DNA of 64,000 nt from JADJRG01 sp964474905 (GTDB taxonomy: Bacteria; Myxococcota_A; Polyangia; Nannocystales; Nannocystaceae), in assembly GCA_964474905.1 (NCBI GenBank), contig CAYYUP010000001.1, positions 248,001 to 312,000 of the forward strand, written 5' to 3'. The position numbers and the translations under genes are program-made. Shown in pieces: positions 7,783 to 15,485 of the stretch. Numbering within the stretch: position 1 is the first letter of the stretch; each line of letters begins with the position of its first letter. The notes under the pieces were generated by a model, which did no database searches, was not told the DNA's origin, and worked only from the letters and a program-made list of their open reading frames with translations.

Positions 7783-9624
7783 CTAGTCGCCTCGAGGGGT
7801 GAGGTTGAGATTGATGTCGTTGGGTCCGGGGCCGACTCTCAAGCGCCGGACCAGGGGCTTGTACCCAGCAGCCTTGAAGCGAAATTTGAGATAGACCTCG
7901 CCGGGCTCGATCGGGATCCGAGGAAAGCTCACGCCGTTTCCGATCAGGTGGGGTTTGGCGTCTGGGCAGGGAGAGCCACTCAGGCACTCCGCGGTGGTAT
8001 TTGGCGGCGATCCCAGGAAGTGCAGGACCGCAGGACGTGGCTTCGCGATCAGGGTGACCGAGGCGCCGGCGACACACTCCTCGCGGGTGACGGTTTTGAA
8101 GCCGTAGTAGAGCGGGCCGGTGAGATTGACCGTGATCTTGTCGCGGGTAAAAGAAATCTGCTGCTCGAGCGAACTCAGCGTCTCTTTTTTACCGGCGTAT
8201 TTGAGGGTGTAGGACCCTAAATTTGCGGGCGGCATGGTGCCGCTGATGAACAGCTTGCAGGTCGCGCTTTTGGGAGGGGTTTTTGGCGGTCGTTTTGGCG
8301 GGCGCTTGCCAACTGGGGGAGCTTTGTGGCTGGCGCTCGTGTCGGTCGGCGCATCGGCGTGTTGGCCCGGGGGCAGCTTGATGGGCTTTGCTTTTGGCAT
8401 CGTCGGCACCACCAAGCTGCGCAGTGGTTTGCCGGCACCGAGCGGGTGCTGCTCGTCGTTTTGCAGGGTCTTGGGATCGTCGGGCAGGTTGGCGGCTAAG
8501 AGAAAGCCTGCGGCGACCAGACCAAAACCTGCGAGCCCGGCCCCTAGGAGCGCGACCGAACGGATTCTTCGCTCTCGCCGACGCAGCCGATTGAGGAGCG
8601 CGAGCGCGTCGCTGTTGTCGGGGGAGAGCTCTAAGACCCGCCCTAGCAGACGGATCGCGCGGGCGCTCTGACTGCCGCGAATGGCCTCGCTGGCGTGCTC
8701 CATCAGGGCCGCACACACTTGCCCGTTGAGCTCTGCGACGTAGTCCTCGGGCTCTTGAAAGTAAGCTCGCACTTCGGCCCCAGTGGCCGCGACACCGGCC
8801 TCGGCGAGGTAGCCCGCGAGATCGCTGGCGAGGGCCTCGGCGCTTTGAAAGCGCTGATCGGGATCGCGGGCGAGGGCGCGGTCGATGATCGCCTCGAGGC
8901 AGTCGTCGACGAGCGAGCAGATCGACGAGGGCGGCGGATAGCTGGCGTCGGCGATTTTGCTCAGGACCTCGTGGGGATTGCGGCCGGAGAAGGGCAGCAT
9001 GCCGGTCGAGAGTTGGTAGAGCATGATGCCAACCGAGAAGAGGTCGGTGCGGGCATCGACGGGGCGGCCGCTGATAAGCTCTGGGGCCATGTAGGCTGGC
9101 GATCCGAGGAGCTGGCCGGTCATTGTCAGCTTTTGATGGTCGATGATCTGGGCGATCCCAAAGTCCATCAGTTTGAGACAGCCGTCCCGGCGGATCATCA
9201 CGTTCTCGGGCTTGATGTCGCGGTGCACCACATCAAACGCGTGGGCGTGGGCCAGCGCGAGGCAGAGGCGGTGGATGATCAGGGCGGCGAGGATCGGATG
9301 GGGGCGCCACCTCTCGTCGAGCCACTGGCGGAGCGTGACCCCGTGGATGAATTCGGTGACGAGGTAGCTCTCGGTGGCTTCTTTGCCGGAGTAGTCGAAG
9401 ATCTCGAGGATGTTCTCGTGGCGGAGCTTGGCGACTGTGATCGCCTCGCGACGGAGGCGCAGGCGGGACTCCTCGCGGTCGGCCAGGTGGGGGTGGAGGA
9501 CTTTGACCGCGACCTCCCGCTCGAGCACCGTGTCGCGCCCGCGGTAGACAACGGCCATACCTCCATGACCCACTTCGCCCTGGATCTCGTACTTATCCAG
9601 CCTGCTTCCGACGAGTGTGGGCAT
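7783..9624 (-). CDS. membrane Ser/Thr protein kinase (PknB type) with extracytoplasmic domain
   Basis: A 613-residue eukaryotic-like kinase. The kinase domain spans about 10-275: Gly loop GHGGMAVV (19-26), ATP-binding Lys41 in VAVKVL, catalytic HRD 134-136, DFG 154-156 and APE 180-182, so it should be active. A helical repeat region (about 295-350) precedes one transmembrane segment (about 357-379). The outer part is first Lys/Pro-rich (to about 465) and then a beta-rich domain of about 150 residues ending in a PEGA-like strand pattern (YLKFRFKAAGYKPLVRRL). The gene heads the minus-strand run and is divergent from the acyl-CoA synthetase across a 154-bp gap. Likely role: sensing an envelope signal and phosphorylating a cytoplasmic partner, possibly the nearby activator (inference). 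Confidence 0.93.
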   Translation of the reverse strand: MPTLVGSRLDKYEIQGEVGHGGMAVVYRGRDTVLEREVAVKVLHPHLADREESRLRLRREAITVAKLRHENILEIFDYSGKEATESYLVTEFIHGVTLRQWLDERWRPHPILAALIIHRLCLALAHAHAFDVVHRDIKPENVMIRRDGCLKLMDFGIAQIIDHQKLTMTGQLLGSPAYMAPELISGRPVDARTDLFSVGIMLYQLSTGMLPFSGRNPHEVLSKIADASYPPPSSICSLVDDCLEAIIDRALARDPDQRFQSAEALASDLAGYLAEAGVAATGAEVRAYFQEPEDYVAELNGQVCAALMEHASEAIRGSQSARAIRLLGRVLELSPDNSDALALLNRLRRRERRIRSVALLGAGLAGFGLVAAGFLLAANLPDDPKTLQNDEQHPLGAGKPLRSLVVPTMPKAKPIKLPPGQHADAPTDTSASHKAPPVGKRPPKRPPKTPPKSATCKLFISGTMPPANLGSYTLKYAGKKETLSSLEQQISFTRDKITVNLTGPLYYGFKTVTREECVAGASVTLIAKPRPAVLHFLGSPPNTTAECLSGSPCPDAKPHLIGNGVSFPRIPIEPGEVYLKFRFKAAGYKPLVRRLRVGPGPNDINLNLTPRGD

Positions 9625-9778
9625 TCGGGGTCCTGCGGGCGGGCGGCTGCGAACGCTGCGGGGCCTTCGCCCGACGATGGCACAAGCCTTACACCAATTC
9701 GCTGGGCCTGGGGTGACGGGCAGGCCTGTGAGCGAGCATATGCACCGTTTGACACCGGTTTAGAGCGTTGTTCCGGTG
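9625..9778. promoter_or_regulatory. divergent intergenic region with weak sigma54-like site
   Basis: This gap must hold promoters for the minus-strand kinase run and the plus-strand acyl-CoA synthetase. On the plus strand, TGGCAC at 9678-9683 followed after 5 nt by TTACA at 9689-9693 resembles a sigma54 -24/-12 element, but the essential -12 GC is AC here. A TTGACA hexamer at 9744-9749 lies too close to the start codon to be a convincing -35. Only weak support. Confidence 0.25.
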
Positions 9779-11767
9779 ATGACGTCGAGTCATAGAACCG
9801 CGCACGGGGCGCGGTCGCTGGCCGGGGCCGACAAGAGGCCCCCGGGTGTGCTAGTCGACGGGGCCTGCAAGACCATGCTGCAACGTCGTTTTGAGCTAGC
9901 ACCGCCGGGCGCGCTCACGCACGCGAACGCCCTGGCGATGGTCGCGGCAAGAGTGGCCAGGACCCCCGATGCGGCGGCTCTGCGCTTCCGGCGAGGGGGT
10001 CTTTGGCAGAGTCTCACCTGGCGGGATTGGCACGTCGCCAGCCGGCGCCTAGCGATCGGGCTCGCCCGAATCTGCGGTGTCGCGCCCGGTGAGCGGGTCG
10101 CGATCCTCGCCGACAACAGCGTCGAGTGGGCGCTCTGCGATCTCGCGATCAGCCTCGCCGGCGCGATCTCCGTGCCGATTTACCCGACGGTCACTGGGGG
10201 GCAGGCGGGCGCGATCCTCTTGGATAGCGGCTGTGTGGCGGTGCTCGTCGATAGCACGGAGCGGGCGAGTCAGTTGCTCCGGGGGGCAGACTCTGCGGAT
10301 CTCGCCAAACTCCGCCATCTTGTGTTCTTTGGAGCAGAGGGCGGCGAAAGGCCCGAGCTCGACGGCTGCACGATCGCCTGCACAAACCTCGATGTGCTCC
10401 AAGCTCGCGGCACCGCCGAAGAAGAGCACGCGGCACCGGAACTCGCGCGTATCGCTGCGTCGATAGGTCACGGAGACGACTTCACCTGGGTCTACACCTC
10501 GGGCACAACGGGCATCGCCAAGGGCGTGGTGATCTCGCACGGGAGCCTGGTCTACGAGTGTTGGGCGCTCGGCCACGCGACTGCGGTCAAGCTCGGTGAT
10601 GAGCACCTGATGATCCTGCCGCTCGCCCAGATCTTTGCCCGGCACATGCTCTGGGGATCGATCGACCGCGGCGCGGTGACGGCCTTTGGTGGCGGTTCCA
10701 GGACTCTCGAGGCGGATCTCGAGTCGATCGCGCCTTCGTATTTCGCCGCTGTACCGCGGATCTACGAGCGCACCTACAACCGGATTCTCACCGACATTCG
10801 ACTCGGGGGCGGGCTGCGCCGCAGCGCCCTGCAGTGGTGCATCGCTACCGGCCGCGAGGCGAGCGAGATGAGACGCCGAGGGCGGAGGTTGCCGACTTCG
10901 TTGGCCGCCCGTCTCAGGATCGCCGAGCGCCTTCTTTTTGGCCCGGTGCGCCAGCGCTTTGGCGGTCGCCTGCGCTTTTGCATCTCTGGGGGGGCGCCGC
11001 TCAGCCGCGAGATCTCCGAGTTCTTCGACGCCTTTGGCATCCTGATCTTGGAGGGTTATGGGCTCACCGAGACCTGCGGGGCGACGCATGTCGGCCGCCC
11101 CGATCGCTATCGCTTTGGCACCGTCGGGCCGGCGTTGCCGGGCACGGCGACTCGGATCGCGGAGGACGGCGAGATCCTGATCCGAGGGCCAGGTTTGATG
11201 ACCGGTTATCACGGACATCCACAGGAGACCGCTGCAGTCCTCGACGACCAAGGCTGGTTGCACACCGGAGATCTCGGTGAACTGCGCGACGGGTTCCTGC
11301 GGATCACAGGTCGCAAGAAAGACGTCATCATCACCGCCGGTGGCCGAACAATGGCCCCGCAGCTCCTCGAAAAGCGTCTGCAAAGTGCCTCTGGTATCGC
11401 TCAGGTGATGGTCTACGGCGATTGTCGTCCCTTCTTGGTCGCCCTGATCGAGATCGACGGGTCGGTCATGCGGGAGCTCGCCGAGCGCGAGGGGCTGAGT
11501 GCCCGCTCGTACCCCGAACTCGCGGCTCATGCCCGCATCCGCCAGGTCGTGCAGGGACATATCGATCAGCTTTGCGGCGGCCTTGCACCCTTCGAAGCGA
11601 TCAAACGTTTCGCGATCCTGCCGGCGCCCCTGCAAGCCGCGGAGGGCGAGCTAACGCCGACATTTAAGATCCGCCGAGAGGTGGTTGCCGAGCGCTATCA
11701 AGAGCTCCTAGAGGGGCTTTACATCGGTCATCCGGGCCCGCCCGAGCAGTTCGAGGCCCTGGGGTAG
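9779..11767 (+). CDS. long-chain acyl-CoA synthetase / fatty-acid CoA ligase (AMP-forming)
   Basis: Activates fatty acids with ATP and CoA through an acyl-adenylate. The 662-residue protein carries the ANL-superfamily signatures: the phosphate loop YTSGTTGIAKGVVISH (about 235-252), GYGLTETCG, the hinge/AMP-binding TGDLGELRDGFLRITGRKKD, and the C-terminal TPTFKIRREVV near the catalytic Lys. It resembles the long-chain FadD15-like group, with an insertion containing RFGGRLRFCISGGAPLS. The first 33 residues are basic and not conserved in appearance; an internal ATG at 9875 is an alternative start just before the family core. It is a single-gene unit, divergent from the kinase run and followed by tRNA-Val. 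Substrate chain length cannot be read from sequence. Confidence 0.9.
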   Translation: MTSSHRTAHGARSLAGADKRPPGVLVDGACKTMLQRRFELAPPGALTHANALAMVAARVARTPDAAALRFRRGGLWQSLTWRDWHVASRRLAIGLARICGVAPGERVAILADNSVEWALCDLAISLAGAISVPIYPTVTGGQAGAILLDSGCVAVLVDSTERASQLLRGADSADLAKLRHLVFFGAEGGERPELDGCTIACTNLDVLQARGTAEEEHAAPELARIAASIGHGDDFTWVYTSGTTGIAKGVVISHGSLVYECWALGHATAVKLGDEHLMILPLAQIFARHMLWGSIDRGAVTAFGGGSRTLEADLESIAPSYFAAVPRIYERTYNRILTDIRLGGGLRRSALQWCIATGREASEMRRRGRRLPTSLAARLRIAERLLFGPVRQRFGGRLRFCISGGAPLSREISEFFDAFGILILEGYGLTETCGATHVGRPDRYRFGTVGPALPGTATRIAEDGEILIRGPGLMTGYHGHPQETAAVLDDQGWLHTGDLGELRDGFLRITGRKKDVIITAGGRTMAPQLLEKRLQSASGIAQVMVYGDCRPFLVALIEIDGSVMRELAEREGLSARSYPELAAHARIRQVVQGHIDQLCGGLAPFEAIKRFAILPAPLQAAEGELTPTFKIRREVVAERYQELLEGLYIGHPGPPEQFEALG

Positions 11768-11828
11768 GGAGCCGAGGAGCGGGGTTCGAGCCGGTTTTTA
11801 GGCCTCTTTGGGGCCTTTAAAAATACCC

Positions 11829-11858
11829 TTGACCTGCAGGCCCAACCCGCGCTACCAA
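11829..11858 (+). promoter_or_regulatory. candidate sigma70-type promoter of tRNA-Val
   Basis: TTGACC at 11829-11834 and TACCAA at 11853-11858 are separated by 18 nt. Transcription would begin near 11865, about 28 nt before the tRNA. A short hairpin (AGGCC/GGCCT, 11800-11816) just upstream may end the acyl-CoA synthetase transcript. Confidence 0.5.
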
Positions 11859-11892
11859 CCCGCTCCGCCCTCATGGGCGTAAATCTTCGCGC

Positions 11893-11964
11893 AGGACTGT
11901 AGCTCAGGGGTAGAGCGTTGCATTGACACTGCAAAGGTCGGCGGTTCGAAACCGCCCAGTCCTA
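11893..11964 (+). tRNA. tRNA-Val (GAC)
   Basis: A 72-nt cloverleaf: acceptor AGGACTG/CAGTCCT with discriminator A, D-stem GCTC/GAGC, anticodon stem TTGCA/TGCAA around the loop TTGACAC (anticodon GAC), and T-arm GGCGG-TTCGAAA-CCGCC. CCA is not encoded, so it must be added after transcription. It is a single tRNA unit with a candidate promoter upstream and a terminator downstream. Confidence 0.95.
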
Positions 11965-11968
11965 TCTT

Positions 11969-12003
11969 AAAGAGGCTCAGAGCAATCGCTCTGGGTCTTT
12001 CTT
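11969..12003 (+). terminator. intrinsic terminator after tRNA-Val
   Basis: The arms AAAGA...CAGAGC (11969-11984) and GCTCTG...TCTTT (11989-12000) pair around a 4-nt AATC loop, followed by TTT and CTT. It begins 5 nt after the tRNA 3' end. Confidence 0.7.
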
Positions 12004-12126
12004 CATTGGTTCGCGGTTGGTTTCGGCGAGCAGGCGATCGTTCGTACTCCTAGGCCGCGGCGGTGTGAGGGGAGGCTGCTCGGTTCGCGTGACAGGCGGG
12101 GGCTGCAACGGTAGATCTCCGGGGCC

Positions 12127-13896
12127 ATGTCAGAGCACGAGTCCGAGATCCGCCACATGATCGATCCCAGCGTCCCCCAATTGACGCCCCTGGAGACCAT
12201 GCGGCACAGCGCCGCTCACATTATGGCCGACGCCATCAAGCGCCTTTGGCCCGATGCGAAGCTCGCCTTTGGTCCGCACACCGAGGACGGTTTTTATTAC
12301 GACATCGCGATGGAGCACCGACTGGTGCCCGAGGACTTCGAGGCGATCGAGGCCGAGATGGCGAAGATCACCGCCGCCAAGGTTCCCTTTGTCCGCGAGG
12401 AAATCGGTCGCGAGCAGGCGATCGAGCTCTTCGAGGGCATGGGCGAGACCTTCAAGGTCGAGGCGATCGCCGCGATCCCAGCGGGCGCAACCCTGACGCT
12501 CTACCGCAGCGGCGATTTTGTCGATCTCTGTCGGGGCCCGCACGTCGCCCACACCGGGTGGATCAAGGCCTTTAAGGTGATGAGCATCGCCGGCGCCTAT
12601 TGGCGGGGCGACGAGAAGGGGCCGATGCTCCAGCGCCTCTACGGGACGGCCTTTGCCAATCGCAAGGCGCTCAAGACCCATCTCATGAACATCGCCGAGG
12701 CCAAGAAGCGGGATCACCGAAAGCTCGGCCGCGAGCTCGGGCTCTTTCTCTTCGATCCGATCTCGCCGGCGAGTCCATTTTTTACCGGCAAGGGAGCGAC
12801 GATCTACAACCTGCTTCAGACCTACGTGCGCGGGCTCTACGCGCGCTACGGCTACGAAGAGATCATCACCCCGCAGATCTTCGACATGGAGCTCTTTCAC
12901 ACGAGCGGGCACTACGAGCATTACAAGGACAACATGTTCATCTGCGAGATCGACGATCGATCGTTCGGGGTCAAGCCGATGAACTGCCCGGGGCATTGTG
13001 TGCTGTACCGGCACACACGTCGCTCCTATCGCGAGTTGCCGCTGCGCTTCGCCGACTTCGGTCGCTTGCACCGCTACGAGCGGGCAGGGGTGACCCACGG
13101 TCTGACCCGGGTCCGCACCTTTTGTCAGGACGACGCCCATATCTTCTGTCGCCCGGACCAGGTCGAGGAGGAGATCGCCGGTGTGACCCGGATGATTCTC
13201 GAGTGCTACCGGACCTTTGGCTTTGAGGAGCTGACGATCGAGGTCAGCACTCGGCCGGAGTCCTACCTGGGTACCCGCGAGACTTGGGATGCGGCTGAGC
13301 TCGCGCTCAAGTCGGCGCTCGAGTGCCAGGGCCTTGAGTACGAGGTCAACGAGGGCGACGGCGCCTTTTACGGACCCAAGATCGACTTCCAGGTTCGCGA
13401 CGCCCTCCGACGCTCCTGGCAGCTCGGCACGATCCAGCTCGATTTCCAGCTCCCCGAGCGTTTTGGCCTCGAGTTTGTCGATCAGAGCGACGGTCGCAGC
13501 CAGCCCGTGATGATCCACCGGGCGATGCTCGGCTCTCTCGAGCGCTTCTTTGGCGTCTACTTGGAGCACGTCGCCGGTAAGTTCCCGACCTGGCTCGCGC
13601 CGGTGCAAGTGAGCATTCTTCCGATCTCCGACCGTCACCATGCCTGGTCGGAGGAGGTCGCGAGTGCTCTTCGGGCCCGCGGGATCCGGGTCGAGCTCGA
13701 CCTCCGCAGCGAGAAGCTCGGATTGAAGATCCGGGGCGCAACCCTGCAAAGAGTGCCGATCATGCTGGTCTTGGGGGACAAAGAGGTCGAGGCTCGCGGA
13801 GTCGCTGCGCGGACCCGTGACGGCAAGACAGGCGCCCTCGAGGGGCTCGATGTCTTTGTCGATCGGATCGTCGAAGAAGCTTCGATCCCCGCTTGA
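12127..13896 (+). CDS. thrS: threonyl-tRNA synthetase lacking the TGS domain
   Basis: Charges tRNA-Thr with threonine. The 589-residue protein begins directly at the editing domain: the editing-site His pair is in RHSAAHIMADA and the second pair in CRGPHV. The catalytic core has the Zn-site Cys in KPMNCPGHC, motif 2 around RYERAGVTHGLTRVRTF with QDDAHIFC, and motif 3 near MIHRAMLGSLERFFG; the anticodon-binding domain is complete. The usual N-terminal TGS domain (about 60 residues) is missing; an in-frame TAG at 12112-12114, five codons before the ATG, rules out a longer in-frame start. Editing residues are all present. It heads a translation block and is followed 96 bp later by infC in the same frame. 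Confidence 0.95.
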   Translation: MSEHESEIRHMIDPSVPQLTPLETMRHSAAHIMADAIKRLWPDAKLAFGPHTEDGFYYDIAMEHRLVPEDFEAIEAEMAKITAAKVPFVREEIGREQAIELFEGMGETFKVEAIAAIPAGATLTLYRSGDFVDLCRGPHVAHTGWIKAFKVMSIAGAYWRGDEKGPMLQRLYGTAFANRKALKTHLMNIAEAKKRDHRKLGRELGLFLFDPISPASPFFTGKGATIYNLLQTYVRGLYARYGYEEIITPQIFDMELFHTSGHYEHYKDNMFICEIDDRSFGVKPMNCPGHCVLYRHTRRSYRELPLRFADFGRLHRYERAGVTHGLTRVRTFCQDDAHIFCRPDQVEEEIAGVTRMILECYRTFGFEELTIEVSTRPESYLGTRETWDAAELALKSALECQGLEYEVNEGDGAFYGPKIDFQVRDALRRSWQLGTIQLDFQLPERFGLEFVDQSDGRSQPVMIHRAMLGSLERFFGVYLEHVAGKFPTWLAPVQVSILPISDRHHAWSEEVASALRARGIRVELDLRSEKLGLKIRGATLQRVPIMLVLGDKEVEARGVAARTRDGKTGALEGLDVFVDRIVEEASIPA

Positions 13897-13977
13897 CGCC
13901 CCGCTGAGAATTTCAGCAAACTAGACGCTGGCGGCGAGGACCCGAGCCGGGATCTCGTCGTCAACAATTGTCTCCTA

Positions 13978-13995
13978 CAGGAAGTTCGACTCATC
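13978..13995 (+). promoter_or_regulatory. ribosome binding site and ATC start codon of infC
   Basis: CAGGAAG (13978-13984) lies about 8 nt before an in-frame ATC at 13993. There is no ATG in the open frame between the thrS stop (13894-13896) and the conserved IF-3 core. Non-AUG starts such as AUU or AUC are the rule for infC and let IF-3 repress its own translation. Confidence 0.7.
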
Positions 13996-14715
13996 GGCCG
14001 CAGACATCCGAAGCCCAAGCCTCGCTCCGAGACCCACCGTGTTGGCAGGCGCATCCGCGTCAAGGAGGTGCGCGTCATCGACGAGAAGGGCGACATGCTT
14101 GGCATTTTGCCCACCCACGAAGCGATGGGGCGGGCCGACGAGGCCGGCCTCCAGCTCGTCGAAGTCAACCCCAAGGCCTCGCCTCCCGTATGCAAGATCA
14201 TGGACTACGGGAAGTTCAAGTACGAGACCTCTAAGCGCGATCGCGAAGCCAAAAAGCACACGAAGACGAGCGAGCTTAAAGAGGTCAAGTACAGGCCGAA
14301 GACGCACTCCCACGACTTCGAGTTCAAGACCAAGCACGCTCGCCGGTTCATCGAAGACGGCGACAAGGTCAAACTTGTCGTCCAGTTTCGCGGGCGGGAG
14401 ATCACCCACCCAGAGACCGGTCGATCGATCCTCGATCGAGTTTGTATCGCGCTCGCCGACGTGGCGACGGTTCTCCAGATGCCCAACATGGAGGGCAACC
14501 GGATGAACATGGTGCTCGCGCCGAAGGTCCGGCGCGAGACCCAGCGGCCACCCAAGCCGCGACCGAGCCTGGGAGAGATCAGCTCCCGCGAGGCAAGGCC
14601 TGTGGAGGCAAAGCCTGCAGAGGAGAAGCCTGCGGAGGCGAAGCCTGCGGAGGAAAAACCCGCCGAGGCAAAGCCCGAGGCGGAAGCCAAACCCGCTGTT
14701 GTGAGCGCTGATTAG
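13993..14715 (+). CDS. infC: translation initiation factor IF-3 with Dsg-like C-terminal tail
   Basis: IF-3 binds the 30S subunit, prevents premature 50S joining and checks the start codon. The N-domain reads from GRRIRVKEVRVIDEKG through PPVCKIMDYGKFKYE, the linker is Lys-rich, and the C-domain runs to NMEGNRMNMVLAPK. I start it at ATC 13993, giving 240 residues, because conserved IF-3 sequence lies upstream of the first GTG (14068). About 62 extra residues follow the core, rich in Ala, Pro, Glu and Lys (repeats of AKPAEEKPAE). Myxococcus xanthus Dsg, the IF-3 needed for fruiting-body development, is known to carry a similar tail, so this may be its orthologue. It sits between thrS and rpmI-rplT as usual, but a strong terminator follows. 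Confidence 0.93.
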   Translation: MGRRHPKPKPRSETHRVGRRIRVKEVRVIDEKGDMLGILPTHEAMGRADEAGLQLVEVNPKASPPVCKIMDYGKFKYETSKRDREAKKHTKTSELKEVKYRPKTHSHDFEFKTKHARRFIEDGDKVKLVVQFRGREITHPETGRSILDRVCIALADVATVLQMPNMEGNRMNMVLAPKVRRETQRPPKPRPSLGEISSREARPVEAKPAEEKPAEAKPAEEKPAEAKPEAEAKPAVVSAD

Positions 14716-14729
14716 CTCCTACGAGCTAA
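14712..14729 (+). other. small hairpin overlapping the infC stop
   Basis: TTAGCTC (14712-14718) pairs with GAGCTAA (14723-14729) around a CTAC loop. It overlaps the infC stop codon and lies just upstream of the infC-rpmI terminator. Tandem hairpins here could form part of an L20-type control region, but no specific L20 site is identified. Confidence 0.4.
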
Positions 14730-14738
14730 ATCCCCAAG

Positions 14739-14767
14739 GAGGCGAGGTCGATGACCTCGCCTCTTTT
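14739..14767 (+). terminator. intrinsic terminator or attenuator between infC and rpmI
   Basis: A perfect 11-bp stem, GAGGCGAGGTC (14739-14749) with GACCTCGCCTC (14753-14763), a GAT loop and four T residues at 14764-14767. It would end or attenuate the thrS-infC transcript before the ribosomal protein genes. Confidence 0.8.
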
Positions 14768-14806
14768 GCGTCGCGGGCTGGCTCACAATGCGAGGCCTCG
14801 CTGGGC

Positions 14807-14835
14807 TTGCGTGTCGGCGCGCGCTGGGGTACATA
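14807..14835 (+). promoter_or_regulatory. candidate promoter for rpmI-rplT
   Basis: TTGCGT (14807-14812) and TACATA (14830-14835) are separated by 17 nt, placing transcription start near 14842, about 17 nt before the rpmI ATG. It lies just after the infC terminator, so it could supply extra rpmI-rplT transcript. Confidence 0.5.
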
Positions 14836-14858
14836 GACCGCCCTTTTCGCAGGTCGCC

Positions 14859-15059
14859 ATGCCAAAGCAGAAGTCCCACTCGGGCGCGAAGAAGCGGTTT
14901 CGCTTTACCGCCAGCGGTAAAGCAAAACGCAAGTTTTCGCACAAAAACCACATCCTCACCAAGAAGAACGCCGACCGGGTCCGCAAGCTTCGTGGGACGA
15001 CTATCGTCTCCGAGCCGGATCAAAAGCGAGTCGAGCGCATGCTTCCGCACGGAAGATAG
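14859..15059 (+). CDS. rpmI: 50S ribosomal protein L35
   Basis: A 66-residue basic protein matching L35 over its whole length: MPKQKSHSGAKKRF at the start, TASGKAKRKFSHKNHILTKK in the middle. The ATG at 14859 begins the family core; a longer in-frame extension upstream is not conserved. It is a structural component of the large subunit and is followed after 6 bp by rplT, the usual pair. Confidence 0.97.
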   Translation: MPKQKSHSGAKKRFRFTASGKAKRKFSHKNHILTKKNADRVRKLRGTTIVSEPDQKRVERMLPHGR

Positions 15060-15065
15060 TCAGTT

Positions 15066-15431
15066 ATGCCACGCGCTAAACGAGGGTTTAAAGCCCGTCG
15101 TCGTCGTAATCGAATCATGAAGGCCGCTCGCGGTTTTCGTGGTCGTCGCTCCCGCACCTTTCGCCGCGCCCTCGAGGCCGTCCACCGCGCGTGGACCTTC
15201 GCCTACATCGGTCGCAAGCAAAAGAAGCGGAACATGCGTCGCCTGTGGATCGTCCGGATCAACGCCGCCGCACGGGCCAACGGTCTGACCTACAGCCGTC
15301 TGATCGAAGGTTGCGGTAAGGCCGGGATCGAGCTCGACCGCAAGGTGCTCTCCGATCTCGCGATCCTCGACGCCGAGGCCTTTTCCAAGGTCACCGAGAT
15401 CGCCCGGGCTGCCCTCCAAAAGGCTGCCTAG
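15066..15431 (+). CDS. rplT: 50S ribosomal protein L20
   Basis: A 121-residue L20, close to the family's usual 115-120. It starts MPRAKRGFKARRRRNRIMK and contains FAYIGRKQKKRNMRRLWI and the C-terminal globular part (NGLTYSRLIEG). L20 binds 23S rRNA early in assembly and, in several bacteria, represses the rpmI-rplT message. It lies 6 bp after rpmI and 54 bp before pheS. Confidence 0.97.
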   Translation: MPRAKRGFKARRRRNRIMKAARGFRGRRSRTFRRALEAVHRAWTFAYIGRKQKKRNMRRLWIVRINAAARANGLTYSRLIEGCGKAGIELDRKVLSDLAILDAEAFSKVTEIARAALQKAA

Positions 15432-15485
15432 GTCCTTCTGGCGGGTTCTCAAAGGATCCGCCGGGGCTACAAACCAGAGTCCCGC

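Noticed and set aside
10049..11635. 528-codon minus-strand frame opposite the acyl-CoA synthetase
   Set aside because: Reverse-strand shadow with no family motif.
12130..13749. 539-codon open frame on the minus strand opposite thrS
   Set aside because: Full overlap with an unmistakable thrS; antisense open frames are common in high-GC DNA.
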